IMG/VR virus record: IMGVR_UViG_3300013286_000018
Span: 1-44,094 of that record
Reading direction: 5' to 3' (one strand)
Origin: a virus
DNA: 44,094 nucleotides
The position numbers and the translations under genes are program-made. Below, one piece after another: positions 1-7,146 of the stretch (position 1 is its first letter; the number at the start of each line of letters is the position of its first letter). Under the pieces are notes generated by a model. It searched no databases, was not told where the DNA came from, and saw nothing but the letters and a program-made list of their open reading frames with translations.

Positions 1-1
1 T

Positions 2-130
2 AGCGGTTATATTTCTTTTAACAGCGGAAACTGGCGTTCTACTGCTGCAATTACAGCAATCAAAATTTATCCCGATACTGGTAATTTTAAGCAATACTCA
101 TCATTTGCACTCTACGGAATCAAGGGCTGA
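2..130 (+). CDS. Tail fibre/appendage protein, copy 1 (C-terminal fragment)
   Basis: The window opens inside a coding region whose last 42 residues are visible, ending in LYGIKG and TGA at 128-130. The visible part has the motif NWRSTAAITAIKIYP, which matches WRSTAAITSITLLP in the next gene and WSNTAAITGITLYD in the one after. This is the C-terminal beta-rich end of a small family seen in phage tail fibre loci of aquatic phages. The start lies upstream of the window. Family membership is seen directly; the fibre role is inferred from family and location. Confidence 0.75.
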   Translation, partial: SGYISFNSGNWRSTAAITAIKIYPDTGNFKQYSSFALYGIKG

Positions 131-187
131 CCAATGACAAACTTACTCAATCATCTAGCAATCCAATTACGAAAGGCGGTGGCTTAA

Positions 188-682
188 TTGGCAGCGACTT
201 ATACGCCGATACAGACAACTACTTTGGGAAGCGCACAGGCTTCGGTTACATTCAGTTCATTTTCTGGTTACACAGACCTTGTTCTTGTTATGCAAACCTC
301 CATTTCTAGCGGAACTCAACAAAACAAATTGCGCTTTAATGGAGATACAGCGACAAATTACAGCGCTACGATTTTATCAGGCAATGGAACTTCGGCTAAT
401 TCTACAGGTCAAGTTAACAACTCGTCAATGCTGATTGGTTATGATGATTACAACACTTCCGCCTTTGGTCAAATGACCATAGTCAATATCCAGAATTACG
501 CAAACACCACGACATATAAAACTGCAATAACACGTGGAGCAAATGCAAATACAGGCGTAAGCGCAACAGCAGGATTATGGCGCTCAACAGCAGCAATCAC
601 GTCTATCACTTTATTGCCTTCGGGTGGCGCTAACTACACGGCTGGTTCTACCTTTACATTATGGGGGATTCTAAATGCCTAG
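188..682 (+). CDS. Tail fibre/appendage protein, copy 2
   Basis: A 164-residue Ser/Thr/Asn-rich, beta-strand-rich protein without Cys. It starts YTPIQTTTLGSAQASVTFSS, has the block NKLRFNGDTATNYSAT, and ends WRSTAAITSITLLP...FTLWGILNA. It belongs to the same family as its two neighbours, probably a jelly-roll receptor-binding or fibre-decorating domain. The start must be TTG at 188: an in-frame TAA sits at 185-187 and the next ATG is far inside the conserved region. The SD-like AAAGGCGG lies just upstream. It overlaps the next gene by 8 bases, so the two are likely translationally coupled. Function is inferred. Confidence 0.8.
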   Translation: MAATYTPIQTTTLGSAQASVTFSSFSGYTDLVLVMQTSISSGTQQNKLRFNGDTATNYSATILSGNGTSANSTGQVNNSSMLIGYDDYNTSAFGQMTIVNIQNYANTTTYKTAITRGANANTGVSATAGLWRSTAAITSITLLPSGGANYTAGSTFTLWGILNA

Positions 683-1184
683 TCCAACAATGACCCTTAT
701 AGCATCAAGCACAGTCGGAAGCGGCGGGGCTGCAAGTATTGACTTCACAAGTATTCCCAGCACTTACACAGACCTTTGTTTGAAAGTATCTTCTAGATTC
801 TCAAGCACTTCAGGCGATGTTGGAATTAAATTGAATACCTCTAGTGCAAGTTTTAGCCGTAAAGTACTGCGCGGTAATGGTTCTACCGCTTCATCAACTG
901 GGGCATCTGATAACTACATCGGCGGCACAGATATTTCAACCTATACTGCGAGCACATTTAATAATATGGAAATATATATTCCTAATTATGCTGGTAGCAC
1001 CAATAAGTCAATCTCGGCAGATTCAGTTTCAGAAAACAATGCAACAGAAGGTTGGCAGTTTATGGTGGCAAGCCTTTGGTCTAACACCGCTGCCATTACT
1101 GGAATTACGCTTTACGATTTTTCTTCTGGAACCAACTTCGTCCAATTCAGTACCGCCTACCTCTATGGCATCCGCAATTCTTAA
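675..1184 (+). CDS. Tail fibre/appendage protein, copy 3
   Basis: A 169-residue paralogue of the preceding gene. Shared blocks are TMTLIASSTVGSGGAASIDF near the N-terminus, SIPSTYTDLCLKV, a central KVLRGNGS and the C-terminal LWSNTAAITGITLYD...YLYGIRNS. ATG at 675 overlaps the upstream stop by 8 bases. The core family pattern is conserved while surface segments differ strongly, as expected for variable receptor-binding modules. Role in host recognition is inferred from family and from the adjacent adhesin. Confidence 0.8.
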   Translation: MPSPTMTLIASSTVGSGGAASIDFTSIPSTYTDLCLKVSSRFSSTSGDVGIKLNTSSASFSRKVLRGNGSTASSTGASDNYIGGTDISTYTASTFNNMEIYIPNYAGSTNKSISADSVSENNATEGWQFMVASLWSNTAAITGITLYDFSSGTNFVQFSTAYLYGIRNS

Positions 1185-1207
1185 CCAATCTAACTAAGGA
1201 GAAACAA

Positions 1208-1435
1208 ATGAACCCGACAAGAATCGAAATCAACTGCGAGACAGGCGTTGAGTCAATCATTGAATTGACTGACGCAGAAGTTGCTGAACTTGCAGTGCAA
1301 GCAGAAGCAGCAGCAGCACGCAAGGCTGAGGAAGATGCAGCCGCAGCCGCAGTAGCCGCAGCAAAGGAAACAGCACACGCTAAGTTAAAGGCGTTAGGTC
1401 TTTCTGATGCTGAGATTGCCGCCCTATCTAAGTAA
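1208..1435 (+). CDS. Small acidic Ala/Glu-rich coiled-coil protein
   Basis: A 75-residue protein. The N-terminal strand-like part (TRIEINCETGVESIIELT) is followed by an Ala/Glu/Lys helix from about residue 24 to 65, then GLSDAEIAALSK. A good SD (AAGGAG) precedes the ATG. Small proteins with this layout (a 'NCETGE...ELT' start plus a helix) commonly follow fibre genes in phages and may be fibre-associated or assembly factors. No enzymatic motif is visible. Function is not established. Confidence 0.6.
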   Translation: MNPTRIEINCETGVESIIELTDAEVAELAVQAEAAAARKAEEDAAAAAVAAAKETAHAKLKALGLSDAEIAALSK

Positions 1436-1474
1436 GGCCTTTTTTCTCAGTAACAATAAAGGATAATCAACCAT

Positions 1475-2944
1475 ATGTCTGTACGTAGCGCTAATAGCCA
1501 ATCAGTAGATGGCGGCCTTCTTAAAAAGGCTGATGTCCCTATTGCCCCTTCATCTGTTGCGGGCACTGATGTCGGTACTGCTCAGGCCTATAATAATGGT
1601 GCTGTAAGCGTTGCCTTTACACCTGATTCTACCTATTGGCCTGCTACATCTTTTACGGCGATTTCTAGCCCTGGCGGATTTACAGCTACAGGTGCAGGCT
1701 CACCCTTAGTAGTTTCTGGCCTTTCATCAGCTACTGCCTATACATTTACTGTTTCTGGCACTAATAGTGCATCAACTTCTGCAGCTTCTACAGCTTCTTC
1801 TGCTGTTACTGCTACTACTATTCCTCAGACTCCTACTATTGGTACTGTTACTGTTACTAACTCAACTACTGTATCTCTTCCTTTTTCTTGTTTTACTGGC
1901 GGCAAAAATTTAAGCGCCGTAACAATTACTTCTAGCCCTTCATTATCTCTTTCTTACTCAGGTGCATCAAGCCCAGTAACAGTGAGCGGCTCATTTGCTT
2001 CTAACCAGGCTTACACGTTTACAATGACAGCAACAAATGCAAATGGAACTTCAGGAACTTCTACTACAAGTAACTCAGTGACACCTTTAAATACGACCTC
2101 ATCCGTTGATTATCTTGTTGTTGCTGGTGGTGGTGGTGGTGGATGGGCAGGCGGTGGCGGTGGCGCTGGAGGTTTTAGAACAAATACAGGGTTTTCAGTT
2201 TCAGGCGGCTTTAGTTACACGGTAACGGTAGGTGCGGGTGGTACTGGTGGGCCGTTTAGAGCAGCGGGCACCAATGGTAATAACTCTGTTTTTTCAACCA
2301 TTACATCTAATGGTGGTGGTGTAGGAAGTAGCCAAAATCCTAGCGGCAATACCACGGCAGGTTCTGGTGGTAGCGGCGGTGGAAACGTTGGTGGAGGAAC
2401 CTACGGAAATACACTTGGTTTAGGTAACACGCCTTCAACAAGCCCATCACAAGGAAACAACGGTGGTGTAGGTGGTGGCGGCTCTCTTGGTGGTGGTGGA
2501 GGTGGTGCCAGCGCTGTTGGCGGTGCTGTAACAAGAGATAGCACCTACCCATATTCTTACGTATATGGTGGTCCTGGTGGTGCTGGAACAGCGTCTTCTA
2601 TCACTGGGACAACAACATACTATGCTGGTGGTGGTGGTGGCTCTAGCGCGTGGAGTAGCGGTGGTTACTACGCTGCTGGTGGTACTGGCGGTGGAGGAAA
2701 CGGTGCTTTTCCAGGAGGTACTCCACAATGCTCACCAGGAACTGTTAATACAGGTGGCGGTGGCGGTGGTTCGGATGGAAATGCTGATGGAGGACTTGGA
2801 GGTTCTGGCGTAGTCATTATTCGTTATCCAGATACATATGCAGATTTAACAACAATTGGTGCTGGACTTACATATACCAAAACAACTCCAACTGGCTATA
2901 AAGTGTATACATTTACAGCAGGAACAGGTTCGGTAACAATCTAA
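1475..2944 (+). CDS. Fn3-like and polyglycine-rich tail adhesin
   Basis: A 489-residue protein. Residues about 22-115 and 116-207 look like two fibronectin-III-type beta domains (VSVAFTPDSTYWPATSFTAI; GLSSATAYTFTVSGTN; then a second copy with SNQAYTFTMTATNANG). Residues about 210-455 are dominated by Gly runs separated by short variable segments, like the polyglycine-sandwich receptor-binding domains of T-even gp38-type adhesins. It ends with a beta module (VVIIRYPDTYADLT ... GYKVYTFTAGTGSVTI). The layout suggests a tip adhesin that sets host range. The stop overlaps the next start (TAATG). Fold assignment is by pattern only. Confidence 0.75.
   Translation: MSVRSANSQSVDGGLLKKADVPIAPSSVAGTDVGTAQAYNNGAVSVAFTPDSTYWPATSFTAISSPGGFTATGAGSPLVVSGLSSATAYTFTVSGTNSASTSAASTASSAVTATTIPQTPTIGTVTVTNSTTVSLPFSCFTGGKNLSAVTITSSPSLSLSYSGASSPVTVSGSFASNQAYTFTMTATNANGTSGTSTTSNSVTPLNTTSSVDYLVVAGGGGGGWAGGGGGAGGFRTNTGFSVSGGFSYTVTVGAGGTGGPFRAAGTNGNNSVFSTITSNGGGVGSSQNPSGNTTAGSGGSGGGNVGGGTYGNTLGLGNTPSTSPSQGNNGGVGGGGSLGGGGGGASAVGGAVTRDSTYPYSYVYGGPGGAGTASSITGTTTYYAGGGGGSSAWSSGGYYAAGGTGGGGNGAFPGGTPQCSPGTVNTGGGGGGSDGNADGGLGGSGVVIIRYPDTYADLTTIGAGLTYTKTTPTGYKVYTFTAGTGSVTI
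2118..2800 (+). repeat. Low-complexity GGT/GGC glycine-codon tracts
   Basis: Multiple clusters of four to six GGT/GGC/GGA codons recur through this stretch of the adhesin gene (for example around 2128-2170, 2475-2510, 2626-2645 and 2752-2770). They encode the Gly runs of the predicted polyglycine domain. Such tracts could mediate recombination or slippage that alters loop content, but no perfect long repeat was found by eye. Confidence 0.6.
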
Positions 2945-3243
2945 TGGCACATTATGCATTTTTAGACGAAGACAATGTTGTTACTGAAGTTATTACTGGT
3001 AAAGATGAAAATGAACTTCTTGATGGTTTAACTCCAGAAGAATGGTACGGAAATTTCCGTGGGCAACGTTGCGTACGAACATCGTATAACAACAACATTA
3101 GAGTCCGTTATGCGGGAATTGGGTATTCTTACAACGAAAAACTTGACGCTTTTATTGCCCCCAAGTGTCATCCAGAAGCCGTACTCAATGAAACAACATG
3201 TGATTGGGAATGTACTAACGCTGACCACGATGTAACGGTGTAA
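2944..3243 (+). CDS. Small tail-associated protein of a widespread phage family
   Basis: A 99-residue protein beginning MAHYAFLDEDNVVTEVITG, with RCVRTSYNNNIRVRYAGIGY, YNEKLDAFIAPK and CDWECTNADHDVTV. This pattern (an 'xHFA..dd...V..VI' start, a 'TSYN...R.nyAGiGYtYd..ldaFi.PkP' middle and a 'W' end) is common among small proteins of cyanophages and other aquatic phages, usually near fibre or head-completion genes. The start overlaps the adhesin stop by one base, so it is probably co-translated. The precise role is unknown. Confidence 0.65.
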   Translation: MAHYAFLDEDNVVTEVITGKDENELLDGLTPEEWYGNFRGQRCVRTSYNNNIRVRYAGIGYSYNEKLDAFIAPKCHPEAVLNETTCDWECTNADHDVTV

Positions 3244-3244
3244 C

Positions 3245-3790
3245 ATGAGAGCTTATACCCCTGGTGGTCGCTTTGACTCTGATTTTGAAGTTGACTCCAT
3301 ACAAGATGGTATTGACCAGGACTTAAAAAATCCTGTAGGTACTCATGCTCTTTGGTGGGTTTATGACCCTACTACAACTACTGTTGACCCTATCTATGAT
3401 ACTGGTTATATGGATTATGGTAAATCGTGGAGGGGCCCATATAAACTACCTATTGTTCGTGCTATATGGGGGCAGGGTGAGATTCCTCAAAGTGAACGAG
3501 GTTTCTATAGCGCCGATAAATTGCACCTTACTGTAAGCGGTAGAGATTTAGATAAAATTGACCCTAATGTACTTAACAACCCTGACTTAGAAAGCCGTGG
3601 TCGCATTGTATGGAAAGGGCAAGTTTATCGCCCCTCCGCAATTCAACAACGAGCAATTGTTGGTGAACGCTACATGCTTGTAGTCATTGACTGTCAACAG
3701 GTTATGCCAGATGAAATGATTAACGACCATCAGTTCTTAAATTATGCAACTGCTGTCCCAGATACATGGGAGCAACCAAATGCCCTTTAA
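3245..3790 (+). CDS. Putative neck/head-tail connector protein
   Basis: A 181-residue protein, largely beta, starting MRAYTPGGRFDSDFE. It has a mid segment WRGPYKLPIVRAIWGQGE and a C-terminal half with RGRIVWKGQVYRP and GERYMLVVIDCQQV, resembling small beta-barrel head-closure proteins in general character. It follows the fibre block and precedes other neck-type genes and the sheath, which supports a connector role. No decisive motif is present, so the function is inferred from position and size. Confidence 0.45.
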   Translation: MRAYTPGGRFDSDFEVDSIQDGIDQDLKNPVGTHALWWVYDPTTTTVDPIYDTGYMDYGKSWRGPYKLPIVRAIWGQGEIPQSERGFYSADKLHLTVSGRDLDKIDPNVLNNPDLESRGRIVWKGQVYRPSAIQQRAIVGERYMLVVIDCQQVMPDEMINDHQFLNYATAVPDTWEQPNAL

Positions 3791-3923
3791 ATCTCAAGCT
3801 CAACGACAATTTATGTACTCCCAGCACCCAGAAATGGCAAAAGAGTGGGAAGATAAGACACCCAAAGGCAAAAAATTGCCTGATAAACTTAAGAAAAAAT
3901 CCACCTCTACGAAAGGCAAGTAA
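3780..3923 (+). CDS. Short basic phage protein (MPFKSQAQ family)
   Basis: A 47-residue Lys-rich protein starting MPFKSQAQRQFMYSQHP, then MAKEWEDKTPKGKKLPDK. The 'MPFKSkaQ.r.mya..P..A.ew...TPk.kkLP' signature is found in many short proteins of aquatic phages. It overlaps the upstream gene by 11 bases in another frame and its TAA is followed one base later by the next ATG, consistent with translational coupling. Function is unknown; a nucleic-acid or virion-packaged role would fit its charge. Confidence 0.65.
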   Translation: MPFKSQAQRQFMYSQHPEMAKEWEDKTPKGKKLPDKLKKKSTSTKGK

Positions 3924-3924
3924 T

Positions 3925-4092
3925 ATGTGTAAATCATGTGGCTGCGGTTGTTCAAAGCCAAATTGTAATGGGGCTTGTAAGAAAGGCGCTAAGAGCCTTT
4001 CGCCAAAGCAAAAGAAAATTGCTAGCAAAGCTGGCGACCCAAAGAAAATTGATGCAGCAGACTTAGCTGCCCTACGAAAGAAAAAGAAGTAA
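3925..4092 (+). CDS. Cys-rich basic miniprotein A
   Basis: A 55-residue protein. The first 20 residues carry six Cys in the pattern MCKSCGCGCSKPNCNGAC; the rest is a Lys-rich tail ending LRKKKK. The N-terminal cluster resembles a metallothionein-like or zinc-knuckle metal site, while the tail could bind nucleic acid. ATG at 3925 is chosen because the Cys motif begins there and matches the start of its paralogue at 4226. A longer in-frame reading back to 3766 only re-reads the two upstream genes in another frame. Function is unknown. Confidence 0.7.
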   Translation: MCKSCGCGCSKPNCNGACKKGAKSLSPKQKKIASKAGDPKKIDAADLAALRKKKK

Positions 4093-4226
4093 TGTGTGCT
4101 ACATGTGGTTGCATGGGCAACATGAAGAAAAATAAAGCTAAAAAAACAAAACCTGCAAAGAGAGCGCAGCAAGCGGCAATTGCAATATCAAAAAAATCTT
4201 CAATGAATAGAAAAAAGGGTATGTAA
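4092..4226 (+). CDS. Cys-containing basic miniprotein B
   Basis: A 44-residue protein starting MCATCGCMGNMKKNKAKKTK, followed by Lys/Arg-rich sequence. Its ATG overlaps the previous stop by one base (TAATG) and its own stop overlaps the next ATG in the same way. The Met-Cys-x2-Cys-Gly-Cys start relates it to the flanking miniproteins A and C, but it has only three Cys. The unbroken chain of one-base overlaps is the strongest evidence that this short frame is a gene. Function is unknown. Confidence 0.65.
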   Translation: MCATCGCMGNMKKNKAKKTKPAKRAQQAAIAISKKSSMNRKKGM

Positions 4227-4444
4227 TGTGTAAATCATGTGGATGTGGCTGTTCAAAGCCCAACTGTAAAGGTGCCTGTAAGAAGGCTGACAAGAAGCAA
4301 GATGCCAAGGTTATGAAGGGCATGTCACCTGCTCAAAAGGGCAAGTTCAAAGCTGAAGATAAAAAAATGGACGCTAAGAAGCCATCTGCTAAGGCGGATA
4401 TGAAGATGGACAAGGCGTTAGCCAAAAAGATTAAGAAGAAGTAA
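4226..4444 (+). CDS. Cys-rich basic miniprotein C
   Basis: A 72-residue protein whose first 20 residues (MCKSCGCGCSKPNCKGACKK) are nearly identical to those of miniprotein A. The remainder is Lys/Ala/Met-rich and highly charged. It closes the three-gene set and is followed by an intrinsic terminator. The conserved Cys head with divergent basic tails suggests a shared metal site with different tails or partners. Function is unknown; virion packaging or metal buffering are possibilities. Confidence 0.7.
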   Translation: MCKSCGCGCSKPNCKGACKKADKKQDAKVMKGMSPAQKGKFKAEDKKMDAKKPSAKADMKMDKALAKKIKKK

Positions 4445-4459
4445 AACTACTTAGTAGTT

Positions 4460-4490
4460 AGGGCCTCCTAGAAATAGGGGGCCCTTTATA
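4460..4490 (+). terminator. Intrinsic terminator after the miniprotein set
   Basis: A 10-bp stem with a 6-base loop spans 4460-4485 (left arm AGGGCCTCCT, right arm AGGGGGCCCT, one G-T pair) and is followed by TTATA. The T tract is weak but the stem is GC-rich. It separates the fibre/miniprotein transcript from the neck and tail genes. Confidence 0.65.
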
Positions 4491-4552
4491 CTTATATTGA
4501 ATCCGTGCGGGTTCACAGCTTTACCCCTGCGAAGTATCCTTGGAGTTCTGCC

Positions 4553-4684
4553 ATGGCTGAAATTGATAAGCCCTCTGAAAAAGAGTTTGTGCATGGAGCG
4601 TTTTCTGCCCCTGATGCGCCAAACAACCATCTCCTGGCTAAAGGAATACTTGCAGCAGCCCTGTGGCGATTGTGGCGTAAATGA
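4553..4684 (+). CDS. Short protein upstream of neck genes
   Basis: A 43-residue protein starting MAEIDKPSEKEFVHGAFSAP, ending AALWRLWRK. GGAG lies 7 bases before the ATG. The stop overlaps the next start as ATGA at 4681-4684, which strongly supports translation. The N-terminal half is polar and the C-terminal half could form a short amphipathic helix. No family was recognised. Confidence 0.6.
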   Translation: MAEIDKPSEKEFVHGAFSAPDAPNNHLLAKGILAAALWRLWRK

Positions 4685-5007
4685 ACGCTGCATTAAAGAA
4701 CGCGGCTATAGCCGTTACCAAAAACGTTGAGGGACCCCTCACAGCCTCTTTAAGAGATAAAGCATATAAAGCTGAGTGGCCCCCTGAAATTATTATTCAG
4801 CTTAGTGTCAAAGCAAAAGATGGCGCTTTATATATTGATTATCCAGAAGATTTAGATGAGCAAATAAATACTCTTGAATATGGTTCAGAGGGTATATCAC
4901 CTCAAGCAGTTTTTCGCCCTTTTATGTCCAGATATGCCTCCACTATGGAAAACGATTTTTCAAATAGCGTAGTAGATGTGCTTGCAGAGATAGGAGCTCT
5001 TGGATGA
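4681..5007 (+). CDS. Putative neck / minor virion protein
   Basis: A 108-residue alpha/beta protein starting MNAALKNAAIAVTKNVEG, with PPEIIIQLSVKAKDGALYID and a C-terminal helix. Size and position, between a short start gene and the tail-terminator candidate, suggest a head-tail joining role comparable to HK97 gp10-type proteins. The ATGA overlaps on both sides place it in one translational unit with its neighbours. No diagnostic residue pattern was found, so the role is inference. Confidence 0.5.
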   Translation: MNAALKNAAIAVTKNVEGPLTASLRDKAYKAEWPPEIIIQLSVKAKDGALYIDYPEDLDEQINTLEYGSEGISPQAVFRPFMSRYASTMENDFSNSVVDVLAEIGALG

Positions 5008-5636
5008 GCTTTATCCTTGCTGAAGATGCGGCCCTTAAAAACTACCTACAAGGAATGGTTGTTGCTGACGAAAAAGCGCCCGTACGTCCCGTTAAAGTGT
5101 GGTTTGGATATCCTGACGTAGAAATACGTACACAGTCATATCCTTATGTGGTTGTAGAATTAATAGATATTAGAGCGGCAAATGAACGCCAGATTTCAGG
5201 TATGAACTATGATTCTGATAATCGTGGAACTGTAGCCGTCAACACAAACATAACCTATAGATATCAGATACCTCTTCCTTACGACCTTGTGTATCAAATT
5301 TCTGCTTACTCTCGTCACCCACGACATGACAGAGCTATTCTTTTTCAAATGCAAGAGAAGTTTCCAAGTCAATATGGAAGTCTTTTAATCCCCAATGCGC
5401 TTAATACAGAAAGCGCATATCGGCATATGTTTCTTGATGGGTTCCTTAAAAGAGAACAAATCGAGGACGGTAGACGCCTATTTAGAAGCGTTTACACCGT
5501 AAGAATTGTTAGCGAAATGACACCAATAGCCGCTAGCAACGCCCTATCCACCGTACAAACTGTTGAAATCAATCGGGTTACTACGAATATACCAACTGGC
5601 TTAAAACCTGTTAAACACCTAACTAAAGGACATTAA
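5004..5636 (+). CDS. Putative tail terminator / neck protein
   Basis: A 210-residue protein immediately before the sheath gene. It has a mixed alpha/beta N-terminal part (VRPVKVWFGYPDVEIRTQSYP, then YVVVELIDIRA) and a central YRYQIPLPYDLVYQISAYSR typical of T4 gp15-like or other tail-completion proteins, which sit beside sheath genes in myoviruses. It starts 4 bases inside the upstream gene. The assignment rests on gene order and general sequence character. Confidence 0.5.
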   Translation: MSFILAEDAALKNYLQGMVVADEKAPVRPVKVWFGYPDVEIRTQSYPYVVVELIDIRAANERQISGMNYDSDNRGTVAVNTNITYRYQIPLPYDLVYQISAYSRHPRHDRAILFQMQEKFPSQYGSLLIPNALNTESAYRHMFLDGFLKREQIEDGRRLFRSVYTVRIVSEMTPIAASNALSTVQTVEINRVTTNIPTGLKPVKHLTKGH

Positions 5637-5638
5637 TA

Positions 5639-7135
5639 ATGACTGCATATCTACGCCCAGGAGTCTACGTTCAGGAAACCCTGAATCCAGTAGCGCCTGT
5701 TGTTGGAGCGAACTCAGACTCAATAGCGGCTTTTATTGGCGCTAATGCTCGTGGACCGCTTGCACCAACACTTGTTACATCATGGAGTGACTACCTTAAT
5801 CAATACGGTAGCTGGGGTACAAATAATAACCTTGCTATCGCTGTATTTTTATACTTTTCTAACGGGGGAAGCGCTGCCTATGTACAGCGTGTAGTTAAAG
5901 GCACATACGCCGCAGCTAACCGTACGCTCAAAGACCGCCAAGGTTCACCAGCGGATACCCTCAAACTTACAGCCTCTAACCCAGGAACATGGGGAAATGG
6001 CGTAAACATTACAATTCAAGATTCTCCTGGAGCAACTGGTTACTTTGACCTTGTTGTCTACTCTGGCGGAACATCGCCGTCCAATAAGGTTGAATCTTTT
6101 CCTAACCTAAGCATGGCATCAACTGATGCTCGTTATGCGCTTAGTGTTATTAATTCACAATCAGCATACCTAGTAGCAGAGGACAAAGGCTCAGTTGCTA
6201 CTGGTGTTACACGTAATCCATCTACTGTTACAAATCAAGCTCTAGCTTCTGGTGCGGACGGTACAACACCAGCTTCTACAGATATTGCATCGGGTGTTAC
6301 AGGGTTTGATACCATTCTTCAATCTCTTATTTTAAACGCACCAGGAGTTACTGATGCAACATCAGTTAATACTCTTCTCTCATATGCATTAAATCGCAAT
6401 GATATCTTTGTAGTAATTGACCCAACAAATGACACAGTAGCTAACCAACTTGCTTTGGCAGCTTCTTATACACAGACCTCTTTTGGCGCAGTTTATTACC
6501 CAGCAATTACAATCAATGACCCAACAAATACAACACCAGGAACGGTAATTACTGCTGCTAACCCAGGTGGAGCAATTGTTGGAAAATACGCTGCAACAGA
6601 TAAATCCCGTGGAGTTTTTAAAGCGCCTGCTGGATTATCGGTGCGTCTTGCTGGAGCGGTATCAGTCCCCTCTCTTACAAACGCAAATCTTGACAGCATG
6701 AACTCTGCCTCAGCGCCAGTCAACGCAATTCGTTTTATCAGTGGTTCTGGAATTGTTGTTATGGGAGCTCGTACTCTTCAAACTGGATACGCGTCAATGT
6801 ACGTACCAGTTCGTCGTTCACTCATTTACTTAGAAAAAGCTTTAGTAGACATTACTAATTTTGCTATTTTTGAGCCAAATGATACTGTTTTGTATCGTCG
6901 ACTTACCGCTATTGTTGGAAGTTTTCTCAATAACTTCTGGCGTCAAGGCGGTCTTCGTGGCGCTACAGCAGACCAAGCATTTTTTGTTCTCTGCGATACC
7001 ACTAACAACACCCTTCAAAGTGTTGAAGCGGGACAAGTTAATATTCAGGTAGGAATTGCATTGCAACGCCCAGCTGAGTTTGTAGTAATCAATATCGGTC
7101 AATTCGATGGCGGCGCAACCGTCACTGTGGCGTAA
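5639..7135 (+). CDS. Contractile tail sheath protein
   Basis: A 498-residue protein with sheath hallmarks: the N-terminal YLRPGVYVQETLNPVAPVVG, then SIAAFIGANARGPLAPTLVTSW, and the C-terminal polymerisation domain with NNFWRQGGLRGATADQAFFV, LCDTTNN and RPAEFVVINIGQFDGG. The N- and C-terminal arms hook neighbouring subunits, and the sheath contracts to drive the tube through the cell envelope. It is followed directly by the tube gene, the canonical order. Length is normal for the family. Confidence 0.95.
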   Translation: MTAYLRPGVYVQETLNPVAPVVGANSDSIAAFIGANARGPLAPTLVTSWSDYLNQYGSWGTNNNLAIAVFLYFSNGGSAAYVQRVVKGTYAAANRTLKDRQGSPADTLKLTASNPGTWGNGVNITIQDSPGATGYFDLVVYSGGTSPSNKVESFPNLSMASTDARYALSVINSQSAYLVAEDKGSVATGVTRNPSTVTNQALASGADGTTPASTDIASGVTGFDTILQSLILNAPGVTDATSVNTLLSYALNRNDIFVVIDPTNDTVANQLALAASYTQTSFGAVYYPAITINDPTNTTPGTVITAANPGGAIVGKYAATDKSRGVFKAPAGLSVRLAGAVSVPSLTNANLDSMNSASAPVNAIRFISGSGIVVMGARTLQTGYASMYVPVRRSLIYLEKALVDITNFAIFEPNDTVLYRRLTAIVGSFLNNFWRQGGLRGATADQAFFVLCDTTNNTLQSVEAGQVNIQVGIALQRPAEFVVINIGQFDGGATVTVA

Positions 7136-7146
7136 GGAGCCCAACT

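Noticed and set aside
134-187. 17-codon reading frame between the first two fibre genes
   Set aside because: It is very short, unlike any family I know, and its end supplies the SD-like sequence of the TTG start at 188. It could be a leader peptide but there is no positive evidence.
844-1197. Open frame in another phase over the third fibre gene
   Set aside because: It overlaps a clear family member almost completely and has unnatural composition.
2118-2800. Possible CRISPR-like repeat region
   Set aside because: Repeats are irregular glycine codons in frame within an ORF, with no constant repeat or spacer lengths. No CRISPR array was seen elsewhere.
2340-2813. Open frames on both strands in the Gly-rich region
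   Set aside because: They are artefacts of GGT/GGC repeats, which read as Val-, His- or Thr-rich in other frames.
3766-3924. N-terminal extension of miniprotein A
   Set aside because: The extension re-reads the overlapping MPFKSQAQ gene and connector end in another frame; the paralogue at 4226 starts directly with MCKSCGCGC.
4496-4535. GAATCCGTGCGGGTTC hairpin resembling a tRNA T-arm
   Set aside because: No acceptor, D or anticodon arm can be built around it; it is only a 6-bp hairpin.
6842-7144. Antisense open frame in the sheath gene
   Set aside because: It lies wholly within a certain gene on the opposite strand and shows no family pattern; all real genes here are on the + strand.
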